64,000 nucleotides of DNA from Halarcobacter mediterraneus (GCF_004116625.1 NZ_NXIE01000005.1:186001-250000); one strand, 5' to 3'. Counted from the first letter of the stretch, positions 29,791 through 38,839 are shown. The notes: generated by a model from the sequence alone, not told the origin. Program-made: numbers and translations.

Positions 29791-31872
29791 ATGAATAATA
29801 GACCAGATAAAAATGGCCAAGACAATAATAACAATAATAATAACTTTTTTAATAATAACCCTTTATTAGTTTTTGTTATATTTTCTATTGTTACAATTTT
29901 TGTTTTTAAAGCAGTGTTTCCAGATAATGGTTCACAAGCAATGGGTGGGGAAAATCAAGGGCTTTCATCTTTTGGACAAACAAAAAATAAAACTGTAGCA
30001 TATTCAGAACTTAAAAAACTAATTTCAAACGGTCAAATAGAATACGTAGGTATTGGAAATACACAAGTTAAAGCTGTAAGTAAACCATCAAGTGGCCAAA
30101 TTACAACATATACTGCAAGAAGGGTAGTTCCTGATGATACCTTGATTCCTTCTTTAGAACAAAAAGGTATCTCATATGGTGGAATAAATGAAGAAAATAT
30201 AATTGCTGATATTTTATTTGGATGGGTTTTACCAATTTTTATTTTCTTTGCAATTTGGATGTTCTTAGCTAGAAGAATGTCTAAATCTATGGGAGGTGGT
30301 TCAGGTGGAATCTTAGGAATTGGAAGCTCTAAAAAAATGATTAATTCTGAAAAGCCAAATGTAAAATTTGAAGATATGGCAGGAAATAAAGAAGCTAAAG
30401 AAGAAGTACAAGAAGTAGTTGACTTTTTATCTGATCCTGAAAGATATGTAAGATTAGGAGCACAAATTCCTAAAGGTGTATTATTAGTAGGACCTCCTGG
30501 AACTGGTAAAACACTTTTAGCAAAAGCTGTTGCTGGTGAAGCAGATGTTAACTTTTTATCTGTTTCTGGTTCAGCTTTTATAGAGATGTTTGTTGGTGTG
30601 GGAGCAAGTAGAGTAAGAGATTTATTTGAACAAGCTAAGAAAAGTGCACCAGCTATTATTTTTATTGATGAAATTGATGCTATTGGTAAAAGTAGAGCAT
30701 CTGGTGGTCCAATGGGTGGAAATGATGAGAGAGAACAAACATTAAATCAGCTTCTTGCCGAAATGGATGGATTCTCAACAGAAGCAGCACCAGTAATTGT
30801 ATTAGCTGCAACAAATAGACCTGAAGTTCTTGACCCTGCATTACTTAGACCAGGGAGATTTGACAGACAAGTATTAGTTGATAAACCTGATTATGAAGGT
30901 AGAATTGAAATTCTTAAAGTTCATATTAAAGATGTAAAGTTAGGAAAAAATGTTGATTTAAAAGAAGTTGCTAAAATGACAGCTGGACTTGCAGGTGCAG
31001 ATTTAGCAAATATTATTAATGAAGCAGCACTTTTAGCAGGACGTGCTAAAAAAGACCAAGTAGACCCAGCTGATTTTAAAGAAGCAGTTGAAAGACAAAT
31101 TGCTGGACTTGAAAAGAAATCTAGAAGAATTTCTCCAAAAGAAAGAGAAATTGTAGCATACCACGAATCAGGACATGCCTTAATTGCAGAAATTACAAGA
31201 GGTGCTAAAAAAGTTAATAAAGTATCAATTGTACCAAGAGGACTTGCAGCTTTAGGGTATACATTAAATACACCAGAAGAAAATAAATATTTAATGCAAA
31301 AACATGAACTTATTGCAGAAGTAGATGTATTATTAGGTGGTAGAGCAGCAGAAGAAGTATTCATTGGTGAAATTTCAACTGGTGCTGGTAATGACTTAGA
31401 AAGAGCAACAGATATTATTAAATCAATGGCATCTGTTTATGGAATGAGTGATGTTGCTGGACTTATGGTTCTTGAAAAAAGAAGTAATCAATTTTTAGGT
31501 GGTCAAACACAAAAAGATTTTTCAGATGAAATGGCAAAAAATCTTGATGACTATGTTATTAAATTACTAAACGAAAGATATGAAGCTGTTTTACAATCAT
31601 TAAGAGACCACAATGAATCAATAGAACAAATGACTAAAGAACTTCTTGATATAGAAGTTCTTTCAGGAGAAAGAGTAAGAGAAATAATTATTGAAAATGG
31701 AGGAGAGGTTTTTGAAGAAGAAGATTTACATAGTGAAGCTTTAAAAGAAGAAGATCTTTCTACAAAAGAAAATAACTCTGAAAACTCAACTGAAGAGTCT
31801 TCAGAAAAAAAAGATGAAAATAAAACTAAAAATGAAGAAATAGAAGAAAATAAAGAAGATAAAAAAGAGTAA
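29791..31872 (+). CDS. ftsH: ATP-dependent zinc metalloprotease FtsH
   Basis: FtsH is the membrane-bound AAA+ protease for damaged membrane proteins and regulators. Membrane segments lie near residues 26-44 and 137-158. Motifs: Walker A GPPGTGKT, Walker [12 protein letters not shown], second region of homology [20 protein letters not shown], zinc site HESGH. The N-terminus has an unusual run of Asn residues ([11 protein letters not shown]), and the C-terminal ~45 residues are Glu/Lys/Asn-rich and probably disordered. It is followed by the Psd-like gene after two bases. Confidence 0.97.
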   Translation: MNNRPDKNGQDNNNNNNNFFNNNPLLVFVIFSIVTIFVFKAVFPDNGSQAMGGENQGLSSFGQTKNKTVAYSELKKLISNGQIEYVGIGNTQVKAVSKPSSGQITTYTARRVVPDDTLIPSLEQKGISYGGINEENIIADILFGWVLPIFIFFAIWMFLARRMSKSMGGGSGGILGIGSSKKMINSEKPNVKFEDMAGNKEAKEEVQEVVDFLSDPERYVRLGAQIPKGVLLVGPPGTGKTLLAKAVAGEADVNFLSVSGSAFIEMFVGVGASRVRDLFEQAKKSAPAIIFIDEIDAIGKSRASGGPMGGNDEREQTLNQLLAEMDGFSTEAAPVIVLAATNRPEVLDPALLRPGRFDRQVLVDKPDYEGRIEILKVHIKDVKLGKNVDLKEVAKMTAGLAGADLANIINEAALLAGRAKKDQVDPADFKEAVERQIAGLEKKSRRISPKEREIVAYHESGHALIAEITRGAKKVNKVSIVPRGLAALGYTLNTPEENKYLMQKHELIAEVDVLLGGRAAEEVFIGEISTGAGNDLERATDIIKSMASVYGMSDVAGLMVLEKRSNQFLGGQTQKDFSDEMAKNLDDYVIKLLNERYEAVLQSLRDHNESIEQMTKELLDIEVLSGERVREIIIENGGEVFEEEDLHSEALKEEDLSTKENNSENSTEESSEKKDENKTKNEEIEENKEDKKE

Positions 31873-31874
31873 AA

Positions 31875-32462
31875 ATGTTAAATAAGTTAATTGCAAAAGA
31901 AGGATACAAAAGTATATTTAGTTTTTTAATATTAACAATTGTTTTTTTAATAATTGATTGTGATTTTTTAAGCTTTGTTCTTTTTGCATTAACTTTATGG
32001 TTTATTTTTATTTATCGAAATAATAGATTTATAAAAAACTATGATGAAGAAGATATTGTTTCTCCTATTTCAGGAAGAATATCTTCTATTGATATTAAAA
32101 AAGATAAAAAACTTATCTATATTGATGTGTCATTATTTGATAATCATATTCTAAGAGCTGTAAAAAGTGGAGACTTTACAGTTAAAACTACCCGTGGCAC
32201 TTATACCTTTCTTGATTCCTTAAAAGCAAAAAAACTAAATGAAAAAATTGAAATAAAATATAAGGATATTAAAATAGAATTAATAACTTCTTTATTTTCT
32301 AACAGAACTGAAATTTTTGAAAGCAGTGCTTTAAAAGGTGATAAATTAGCAGTTTTTCTTAACGGTCAAGTAGTAATAGAACTTGATAACTCAAAAGAAC
32401 TTTTAGTAAATATAGGAAATAAACTTCACTCTGGCAAAACAGTAATTGCAAGAAATCAATAA
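31875..32462 (+). CDS. Phosphatidylserine decarboxylase-like membrane protein lacking the pyruvoyl serine
   Basis: The 195-residue protein has a hydrophobic N-terminal hairpin (residues 13-47) and then the short Psd-type fold: DIVSPISGRISSID, VSLFDNHILRAVKSG (keeps the conserved His, H91) and KLHSGKTVIA near the end. In active enzymes a Gly-Ser bond is cut to make the pyruvoyl group; the aligned site here is KLAVFLNGQVVIEL, Gly164-Gln165, so the serine is missing. It may have another role, or the assignment may be remote. It is cotranscribed with ftsH. In H. pylori a similar-sized gene follows ftsH and precedes pssA (from memory); here a two-component system follows instead. Confidence 0.65.
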   Translation: MLNKLIAKEGYKSIFSFLILTIVFLIIDCDFLSFVLFALTLWFIFIYRNNRFIKNYDEEDIVSPISGRISSIDIKKDKKLIYIDVSLFDNHILRAVKSGDFTVKTTRGTYTFLDSLKAKKLNEKIEIKYKDIKIELITSLFSNRTEIFESSALKGDKLAVFLNGQVVIELDNSKELLVNIGNKLHSGKTVIARNQ

Positions 32463-32482
32463 GCTGAAATTATTTATTTACT

Positions 32483-34111
32483 ATGCTTAAACCTAGAATA
32501 AAATTATCAACTTTAATTATAATATTTTTGACTTTTTTCTTAGTTGTATTTTTTATTCTTCGTTATTATCTTATTGAAAATACAAAATTAAAATATTTGA
32601 AAAATGAAAGAATTCTTTTTTATAAACTCCAAAATGAGTCAAATGCATTATTAACTTATATTTTACATCAGTTTAGTAATGAAAAAAATAATCTAAAAGA
32701 AATACATGAAAAAGCATATAATCAAGTAATTTTAAATGGATATGATAATTCTTTAGATGAAATTTATAATAAAATAAATGAAGGCTTCATTTCAAAACCT
32801 TATAATATATATATAACAGATAATAATTATATTATTGTAAATACTACATATAAACCTGATATAGGTTTTAACTTAAGTTTTGCAAAAGAGAGTTTTGAAA
32901 AAAATAAAAAAGAAAATTTGCTTGAAGTTACAGCTCCCATATTTGAATCATATTCTCAAAAGTTTTTTAGTTATACAGATTATTTTTTACCCAATTCAAA
33001 TAGAATTTTTCAAGTAAGCTATACTTATCAAAATACAGATGATAGACTTAATAAGATATATTCTTTGGTAAATAAAAATACTACTGTTGCTAATTATAGG
33101 GCATATTTAGTTTTAAAGGATGGTTATATTGGTGATTTTATCTTTAAAAAGTTTAAAGGTCGTAAACTGACATTAGACGAAATGGAAAAAGTAAAAGAAG
33201 ATGCAATAAAAATTTTTAATAGGGTTGGAAAAACTAAATTAATTGAAGATAATCTAAAAATAGATAATAATGAGTATAAAGTTTTGTATTCAAAACAAGA
33301 GTCAGTAATATTTGATGATATTCAAATTTTGTATAGTCTTACTTTTGATAAAAGTTTTTTAGAGAATGAAATAAATAAAATAAATATAATTTCTATTTTT
33401 TTACTTTTAGTAGGTTTAGCTATTTTCTTTATTCTTTTTAAATTAAGATACAAAGAAATCTTATTAAAACAGAAAGATAAATTTATAAAACACTCTGTCC
33501 ATGAGATAAAAACGCCTTTAAGTATAATTCTTTTAAATAATCAATTACGAAATAAAATGAAAGGGAAAGATAAATATTCTTTTAAAATAGAAGCAGCAAT
33601 AAAAACTCTACAAAACTCCTATGATGATATGACTTTTTTAATGACAAAAGATAAGTTAGAATATAAAATTGAGGAAATTGAGCTAAAAACTTTTTTAATT
33701 GAAAGAGTAGATTATTTTTCTACAATTGCTAAATCTCAAGGAAAAGAAATAGTTTTGAATACAAATAGTAATTGTGGTGTATATATAACTAATATAGAAT
33801 TAACTAGATTAATTGATAATAATCTATCAAATGCAATAAAATATAGTGAATTACATTCAAAAATAGAAGTTTACTTAGAAAAGAATATATTAAAGTTTAT
33901 TACAAAAGGTAATGAAATAATTGAAAAAAAAGCTATTTTTGATAAATATAAACGAGAAGAAAGTTCTATAGGTGGACATGGTTTAGGTTTAAGTATTGTA
34001 AAAGATATAATTAATAAATATCAGATTAAAGTAGAGGTTGAAAGAAAAAATATGAGAAATATTTTTATTTATCATTTTAAATGCCACAATACTGACACAC
34101 TTGAATATTAA
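32483..34111 (+). CDS. Membrane sensor histidine kinase
   Basis: The 542-residue kinase has a membrane segment near residues 9-29, a periplasmic sensor domain of about 270 residues with no recognised fold, and a second membrane segment near 298-320. The core has H340 in KHSVHEIKTPLS, LIDNNLSNAIKYS as the N box, and GGHGLGLSIVKDI as G2. The G1 region is degenerate (LKFITKGNEII, no DxGxG), a feature seen in other kinases of this bacterial group. It ends 8 bp before an OmpR-type regulator, its expected partner. The last codons contain the first of three regulator-like direct-repeat sites. Confidence 0.9.
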   Translation: MLKPRIKLSTLIIIFLTFFLVVFFILRYYLIENTKLKYLKNERILFYKLQNESNALLTYILHQFSNEKNNLKEIHEKAYNQVILNGYDNSLDEIYNKINEGFISKPYNIYITDNNYIIVNTTYKPDIGFNLSFAKESFEKNKKENLLEVTAPIFESYSQKFFSYTDYFLPNSNRIFQVSYTYQNTDDRLNKIYSLVNKNTTVANYRAYLVLKDGYIGDFIFKKFKGRKLTLDEMEKVKEDAIKIFNRVGKTKLIEDNLKIDNNEYKVLYSKQESVIFDDIQILYSLTFDKSFLENEINKINIISIFLLLVGLAIFFILFKLRYKEILLKQKDKFIKHSVHEIKTPLSIILLNNQLRNKMKGKDKYSFKIEAAIKTLQNSYDDMTFLMTKDKLEYKIEEIELKTFLIERVDYFSTIAKSQGKEIVLNTNSNCGVYITNIELTRLIDNNLSNAIKYSELHSKIEVYLEKNILKFITKGNEIIEKKAIFDKYKREESSIGGHGLGLSIVKDIINKYQIKVEVERKNMRNIFIYHFKCHNTDTLEY

Positions 34112-34114
34112 TAT
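34082..34114 (+). promoter_or_regulatory. Direct-repeat regulator site 1 with -10-like hexamer, before the response regulator gene
   Basis: TGCCACA-ATAC-TGACACA (34082-34099) repeats a 7-mer at 11-bp spacing. Nine bases later comes TAATAT (34109-34114). It lies inside the 3' end of the kinase gene. The hexamer would place the transcript start at about the regulator's ATG, giving a nearly leaderless message, so this is the weakest of the three sites. Confidence 0.5.
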
Positions 34115-34119
34115 CAAGT

Positions 34120-34764
34120 ATGAAAATTTTTTTACTAGAAGATGATTATAGTTTAAATGAAGCTATAAAAGAATCACTTGAAACTGAAAACTATACTGTT
34201 GAAAGTTTTTATGATGGAGATGAGGCTTACTCAAAAATATCACCTCTTTATGATATTTATATATTAGATATTAATACGCCTTTTGTTGAAGGAAGTGATC
34301 TTATTGAGAAAATAAAAGGTATAAATAATAATATAAAGATTATTATGATAAGTGCAATAATTGATATTGAAAAGATTAGAGAATGTTATAAAAAAGGTTG
34401 TGATGATTATATAAAAAAACCTTTTGATATAGATGAATTACTTCTTAAAATAGAAAAACTTAAAAATAATATTGATAAATTAAAAATTAAACTTTCAGAA
34501 AAAATCTTTTATTCCTTAAATGAAAAAAAAATATATATAAATGAACAGGCATGTCAGCTTACAAAAAGAGAACAAGCTTTTTTGCACCTATTGATTTCAA
34601 ATAAAAATACAGTAGTAAATATTACTCAAATAGAAGATTATGTGTATGGAAAAAGTAAATCTTCAGAAGCTATAAGAAGTTTAGTAAAAAGAATAAGAAA
34701 AAAATTTCCAGATGACATTATTAAAACTGTAAGGGAAGAAGGTTTTATTATTTATTTAAATTGA
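34120..34764 (+). CDS. OmpR/PhoB-family response regulator
   Basis: The 214-residue protein has a receiver (LLEDDYS acidic pair D8-D9, phosphoacceptor D50 in YILDINTPF, ISAI, YIKKPFD) and a winged-helix DNA-binding domain (CQLTKREQAFLHLLISNKN; SEAIRSLVKRIRKKF as recognition helix; IKTVREEGFIIYL). Regulators of this family usually bind tandem direct repeats about 11 bp apart, which is the design of the three sites at 34082, 34762 and 36299. Likely targets are its own gene, the adjacent flagellin and the 36355 operon. The signal is unknown. Confidence 0.93.
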   Translation: MKIFLLEDDYSLNEAIKESLETENYTVESFYDGDEAYSKISPLYDIYILDINTPFVEGSDLIEKIKGINNNIKIIMISAIIDIEKIRECYKKGCDDYIKKPFDIDELLLKIEKLKNNIDKLKIKLSEKIFYSLNEKKIYINEQACQLTKREQAFLHLLISNKNTVVNITQIEDYVYGKSKSSEAIRSLVKRIRKKFPDDIIKTVREEGFIIYLN

Positions 34765-34794
34765 CATATTTCTGCCACAAATAATTTATACAAT
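34762..34794 (+). promoter_or_regulatory. Direct-repeat regulator site 2 with -10-like hexamer, before the flagellin gene
   Basis: TGACATA-TTTC-TGCCACA (34762-34779), again 11-bp spacing, is followed after nine bases by TACAAT (34789-34794). The predicted transcript start (about 34801) leaves a leader of about 30 bases before the flagellin ATG. No sigma-54 or sigma-28 flagellar promoter was recognised here. Confidence 0.65.
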
Positions 34795-34829
34795 ATCTTT
34801 AAGAATTTATTGCTAAGTTAGGTTAAAAT

Positions 34830-36281
34830 ATGTATTTAAATAATAATTTCTCATCTTTAAACAATAGTATTTTAAATCAAAAAAATACAAATCAATCTTT
34901 AAGTAAACTTTCTTCGGGTCTTAAAATAAATAAAGCTAGTGACAATGCTTCAGGATTGGCTATCTCTGATAAGTTAAGAACTCAAGCAAGTGGAATAAAA
35001 CAAGGAGTTGCAAATGCAAATAGTGCAATAGCAATGATGAATATAGCAGATAAAGCAATTGATGAATTGAGTAAAATCTTAGATACCATAAAATCAAAAG
35101 CAATACAAATGAATACTGATACAACTTCTGTAGAAGGTAGAAAAATAATAAAGACAGAAATCTTAAAACTAATTGACAATTATGATAATATCGTTTGTCG
35201 TACAAACTATAATACTATTCCTTTATTAAATGGTTGTTCGAGTCCTTTAACTTTTCAAGTTGGAAGTAGGGATAAAGATACAGTAAATGTAAATATTAAT
35301 TCAATTGAGTCAAGAAATATGGGAGATATAAATCCGAACAAATTAATAAATTTTATTACAGGGTTTAATACTCTTCTTCCATCTGAATCAATAGGTAATA
35401 TAAATGATGGTGTTATATTAAGTAATAATTTACAAAATACTGTTGAATATTCTTCTATGCAAGATGGGCGGTTTATGATTGAAATACCACAAGGAATTAA
35501 GAACCTTACTTTATATCTTAATGAAGCAACATTTGATGATACTTTTCAAGTTTTTACAAAAAGTGGTAAACACATTGCTGGAACAGCTTCTTCTGATAGT
35601 AGTTGGCAAGCTGGTTCTAATCCTGAAAATATTATATCTTTAAATCCTGAAAAGTTTGATATCAATGCATCCTATTTAGATGAATTATCTAATCCTAGTA
35701 TACCTCTTACATATTATGGTCCTTATAATAGCAGTGATGGTATGACAAATGACCCAAGTTATGAAACAGATGTAATATATACAAATAAAAATGGTGTTTC
35801 TATTACTAAAACTATTAAACAATGGGAAGAAATGGTAGTTATTCCTGATGTTACAGAAACATTAGTAATTTTTGTAAATGGTGTAGGTTCTTATGAAACT
35901 TCTGCTGAATGGCAGAATCCATTATTAAAAAATCAAAATGAAATGTGTAATTGTGATAATCTAATTTTAGAAAGAAATGATGAGAGCCCAGATCTAAAAA
36001 CACAAGCCAAAATATTAATGGATGTTGTTGATACTTCTTTATCTCAATTAAATTCAACAAGAAGTGATATAGCAGCAGCTACAAATCAATTAGAATCTTC
36101 AGTGAGGAATTCTTTAACAAATTATACAAATATAAAAAATGCCGAAAGTATAATAAGAGATGTTGATTATGCTAAAGAAAGTGCAAACTTTAATAAGTTG
36201 AATATTATAAATCAAGCAGGTTCTTTTGTAGAAGTTCAAAAAAATGAAACTATGAAAAGAGTATTAGACTTATTAAAATAA
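34830..36281 (+). CDS. Divergent flagellin with enlarged central domain
   Basis: The 483-residue protein has typical flagellin ends: NQSLSKLSSGLKINKASDNA, GLAISDKLRTQASGIKQG at the N-terminus and NQLESSVRNSLTNYTNIKNA, ESIIRDVDYAKESANFNKL at the C-terminus. Between them (about residues 140-395) is a region I cannot place, with IEIPQGIKNLTLYLNEATF and Asn/Ser-rich stretches. It has Cys residues (VCRTNY, GCSSP, MCNCDN), unusual for a flagellin, which is normally Cys-free. No other flagellar gene is near. It stands behind a two-component system and regulator site 2, so it may be an inducible or accessory filament protein. Confidence 0.85.
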   Translation: MYLNNNFSSLNNSILNQKNTNQSLSKLSSGLKINKASDNASGLAISDKLRTQASGIKQGVANANSAIAMMNIADKAIDELSKILDTIKSKAIQMNTDTTSVEGRKIIKTEILKLIDNYDNIVCRTNYNTIPLLNGCSSPLTFQVGSRDKDTVNVNINSIESRNMGDINPNKLINFITGFNTLLPSESIGNINDGVILSNNLQNTVEYSSMQDGRFMIEIPQGIKNLTLYLNEATFDDTFQVFTKSGKHIAGTASSDSSWQAGSNPENIISLNPEKFDINASYLDELSNPSIPLTYYGPYNSSDGMTNDPSYETDVIYTNKNGVSITKTIKQWEEMVVIPDVTETLVIFVNGVGSYETSAEWQNPLLKNQNEMCNCDNLILERNDESPDLKTQAKILMDVVDTSLSQLNSTRSDIAAATNQLESSVRNSLTNYTNIKNAESIIRDVDYAKESANFNKLNIINQAGSFVEVQKNETMKRVLDLLK

Positions 36282-36298
36282 TTTCCAAAATAAAAAAT

Positions 36299-36331
36299 TG
36301 ACACATAACTGACACATATAACATTTATAAT
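36299..36331 (+). promoter_or_regulatory. Direct-repeat regulator site 3 with consensus -10, before the 36355 operon
   Basis: TGACACA-TAAC-TGACACA (36299-36316) is a perfect 7-mer direct repeat at 11-bp spacing. Nine bases later comes TATAAT (36326-36331), a perfect -10, and no -35 hexamer is seen. This is the layout of a PhoB-type activated promoter, in which the repeats replace the -35. Confidence 0.75.
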
Positions 36332-36354
36332 GACTATAAAAGTAGGTATTTATA

Positions 36355-36765
36355 ATGAATTTAGAGCAATTATACAATAAATATTTAGAAATATTAAACT
36401 TTGAAATAAAATATTTTAATCACAAACCAACTGAACTTCGTCATCTTATAGGTAGATTAGGGGAATTTTATTGTGCAATAAAAACTAATGGAACCTTAGC
36501 CTTAGAAGTAAATCAACATGGACATGATGTGATAGCAAAAGATGGAAGTAAAATAAGTGTAAAAACTACAGCACAAACTAGTGGCTTCATCACATTAAAC
36601 CCAAGAACATTAGATAAAGTTGATAAATTAATGATTATCATATATCAAAATAATACTTTTGAAGATATATATTTTGGAGACTACCAACCACTGATTGAAA
36701 ATACAAGAATCTATGATAATAAATATGAAATAGATATCTCTAAAATAAAACGAATCAATACATAA
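36355..36765 (+). CDS. Small nuclease-like protein (possible PD-(D/E)xK fold, DUF6998-like)
   Basis: The 136-residue protein is not firmly assigned. GRLGEFYCAIKTNG (E37), then GHDVIAKDGSKISVK (D58 and K70) has the spacing of a restriction-endonuclease-like fold, although the position two before the Lys is Ser rather than Asp/Glu. It reminds me of the DUF6998 family. It could be a nuclease or a non-catalytic relative. It is the first gene after regulator site 3 and starts a run of four same-strand genes. Confidence 0.6.
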   Translation: MNLEQLYNKYLEILNFEIKYFNHKPTELRHLIGRLGEFYCAIKTNGTLALEVNQHGHDVIAKDGSKISVKTTAQTSGFITLNPRTLDKVDKLMIIIYQNNTFEDIYFGDYQPLIENTRIYDNKYEIDISKIKRINT

Positions 36766-36788
36766 GTATTTAAACCAAAAGACTAACT

Positions 36789-36950
36789 ATGATTGTAAAT
36801 TCAACTTTATATAAATATATATGCCCAAAATGCAAAGAGAGTATGGTAGTACCTATACTTATAGAAGATGATACTATCTCAAAAAAAGATGGTATGCAGT
36901 TTGTGTGTCCCAAATGTGGCATTGGTATGAATAAAAGAAATATAAATTAA
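36789..36950 (+). CDS. Very small zinc-ribbon protein
   Basis: ATG at 36789 opens 53 codons ending TAA at 36950. The protein has two CPKC knuckles, one near residue 13 (YICPKCKESM) and one near 42 (VCPKCGIGM), separated by about 25 residues, which is a clear zinc ribbon. It lies 23 bp after the nuclease-like gene and 30 bp before the EcsC-like gene, so it is probably cotranscribed. Possible roles are nucleic-acid or protein contact; nothing more can be said. Confidence 0.7.
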   Translation: MIVNSTLYKYICPKCKESMVVPILIEDDTISKKDGMQFVCPKCGIGMNKRNIN

Positions 36951-36980
36951 AAAGTAAACTTATAATAAAAAGGAATCTTA

Positions 36981-37643
36981 ATGAGTAATGAAATAGTTGA
37001 AGATAAACCACGTTTTCTTAAAGCTACAGAGTCAATATTAGCAGAACCAGAAAATCTAAAAAAACAGGCAACACAAACTTTAGACAAATATAGAAAATCA
37101 CATCCCGATATATCTGAAGATGAAGTTAAATTAATGGTCTCTAAAAAAATAATTTCAAAGTACAGCTATTATGCTGCATTTTCAGGGGGTACAACAGCAC
37201 TTTCAGGGATTATCCCTGGAATTGGCACAGCTGTTGCAATTGGCGGTGGTGCGAGTGCAGATGCAATAGCTTGTATAAAGTTTCAAATAGAAATGACTAT
37301 GGAAATTGCAACAGTATATGAGCATGATATATTAAAAGAAGAAGAAAAAAATCTTTGTTTTATTATTGCAGGTCTTGGAAGCATTAATTATATGGGAAAA
37401 GAGGGATCTAAGAAGGTAGCCTCAAAAGCATTTATTCGATTAGTTAAGGAGCATTTAAAAGGAACAACTCTTCAAATAATAAAAGAAATATTTAAAAAGC
37501 TTGGCATTACATTTACACGAAAAGCTTTGGAAAAAGCAATTCCCTTTGGAATAGGAGTCATTATAGGTTTTTCAGTTAATAAATTAATTACTAAGTTTGT
37601 TGGTAATAGAGCTATTGATTTTTTTACAGCTGATTCAAAATAA
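36981..37643 (+). CDS. EcsC/DUF697-like membrane-associated protein
   Basis: The 220-residue protein has a Gly-rich hydrophobic hairpin at about 70-105 (GGTTALSGIIPGIGTAV, AIGGGASADAIACIKFQIEM) followed by MEIATVYEHDI, which resembles the EcsC and DUF697 type families. A second hydrophobic stretch is near 192-210 (AIPFGIGVIIGFSVNKLI). The N-terminal 60 residues are charged and helical. The ribosome site is AAAAAGGAAT. It lies 8 bp before the HEPN-like gene. The function of the family is not established; membrane association is inferred. Confidence 0.6.
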   Translation: MSNEIVEDKPRFLKATESILAEPENLKKQATQTLDKYRKSHPDISEDEVKLMVSKKIISKYSYYAAFSGGTTALSGIIPGIGTAVAIGGGASADAIACIKFQIEMTMEIATVYEHDILKEEEKNLCFIIAGLGSINYMGKEGSKKVASKAFIRLVKEHLKGTTLQIIKEIFKKLGITFTRKALEKAIPFGIGVIIGFSVNKLITKFVGNRAIDFFTADSK

Positions 37644-37651
37644 TATTCAAT

Positions 37652-38770
37652 ATGCAAAACCTCATAATCCTTTACAACCCATATTACCAAAAAGATGTTA
37701 TACAACAACATCTAAAGCTACTAATCAAAAATGAAAAAGTAGCTTTTGGTAAGGTTAAGTCAAAACTTAAAAATCAAGAACATGGTTTTCAAAAGCAATT
37801 AGAATTGATTTATAAAGATGTAGATGAGAAAAACTATCTTCAACTTTTTTTAACTGATTATTCAAGTATTTATGTGGCAAAAGTTACAAAAGTTTCCAAT
37901 GAAGATTATTCAAATCTTGCTCCAACTTATTATAGAGAAAAAAATCTTGAGGTTGAGACATGGTTTATTATAAAAGATTTAAGAGAGTTAGTACATAATA
38001 ACTTTCAAGAAACAAGAGACAATATCTTAGCAAATCTTACAGCCAAAAACTTTGGAAATCATACCTATGCTGTTTATGGAAATAATTATGTTTATCCACT
38101 TCTTGTAGATATGAAACATGAGATTGATTATTTTGAGTATGATGATGAAAACTTTAGATATTATCCTGATATGTTTAAATCAGAAAGATTTTTACGGATA
38201 AAACAAAACCTTATAGAATACAGCTTTGGTTCAAAATATATACACTATTTTCATCCAGATTCTTTGACAAACATAATCTCAGCACAAATGGAACTACAAG
38301 AGCATAAAGAAGATTTAACCTATGATTTTAGTTCAGTGGTTATAAAGTATAGTAAAACAATAGAACAAGAGATATATTCTTTTTCAAAAATTTTATTCAA
38401 ATATATACTTGAAAAAAATCCAAGTTTTGAAAATATCTCATATAGTGTGCAAGGCTGTGAATATACTCTTAGTGATATTTTTTACAATAAACCAAATTTT
38501 GGTACCTATAAATATCTTTTAAAAAATACTGAAATATGTGACTTTATAATAAAACATTTTGAAAAATACATTAGTTATTTTATTCAAAAAAAGTTTATTT
38601 ATTATATTAATTCAGTAAAAGAACTTAGAAATAAAATAGTTCATGAAAAAGCTGCAACAATAGATGAGGCTAATAAGTTAAGAAACAAAGTTTTAGGTGT
38701 ATCAGAAGAAAGTATTTTAGTGGAATTAATAAAAATGAAATTAAATCTAATAAAACTAAACATAAAATAA
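37652..38770 (+). CDS. Conserved protein with C-terminal HEPN-like motif (HP0729-like)
   Basis: The 372-residue protein opens LIILYNPYYQKDVIQQHLK and contains DYSSIYVAKVTKV; this resembles a Campylobacterota family that I recall as HP0729-like, with no known function. The C-terminal ~60 residues are helical and include ELRNKIVHEKAATIDEA, in which R326 and H331 form an Rx4H motif, the mark of HEPN ribonucleases. HEPN domains are frequent in toxin-antitoxin and anti-phage systems. It closes the four-gene run started at 36355. Whether it is an active RNase is inference. Confidence 0.6.
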   Translation: MQNLIILYNPYYQKDVIQQHLKLLIKNEKVAFGKVKSKLKNQEHGFQKQLELIYKDVDEKNYLQLFLTDYSSIYVAKVTKVSNEDYSNLAPTYYREKNLEVETWFIIKDLRELVHNNFQETRDNILANLTAKNFGNHTYAVYGNNYVYPLLVDMKHEIDYFEYDDENFRYYPDMFKSERFLRIKQNLIEYSFGSKYIHYFHPDSLTNIISAQMELQEHKEDLTYDFSSVVIKYSKTIEQEIYSFSKILFKYILEKNPSFENISYSVQGCEYTLSDIFYNKPNFGTYKYLLKNTEICDFIIKHFEKYISYFIQKKFIYYINSVKELRNKIVHEKAATIDEANKLRNKVLGVSEESILVELIKMKLNLIKLNIK

Positions 38771-38839
38771 ATTATATCAGTAAATAATAACTATTATTTG
38801 GATAAAATCCTCACTATTTTTGTTCAGGGAGAGGAATAG

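Noticed and set aside
34022-34111. Extended or frameshifted kinase end, because regulator site 1 lies in its last codons
   Set aside because: The frame is continuous to a normal stop at 34111 and the partner regulator starts 9 bases later; no disruption is present.
36299-36316. Transposon or phage attachment site as explanation for the direct repeats
   Set aside because: There is no integrase or transposase, the repeats recur three times with fixed distance to -10-like hexamers, and each precedes a gene on the same strand.
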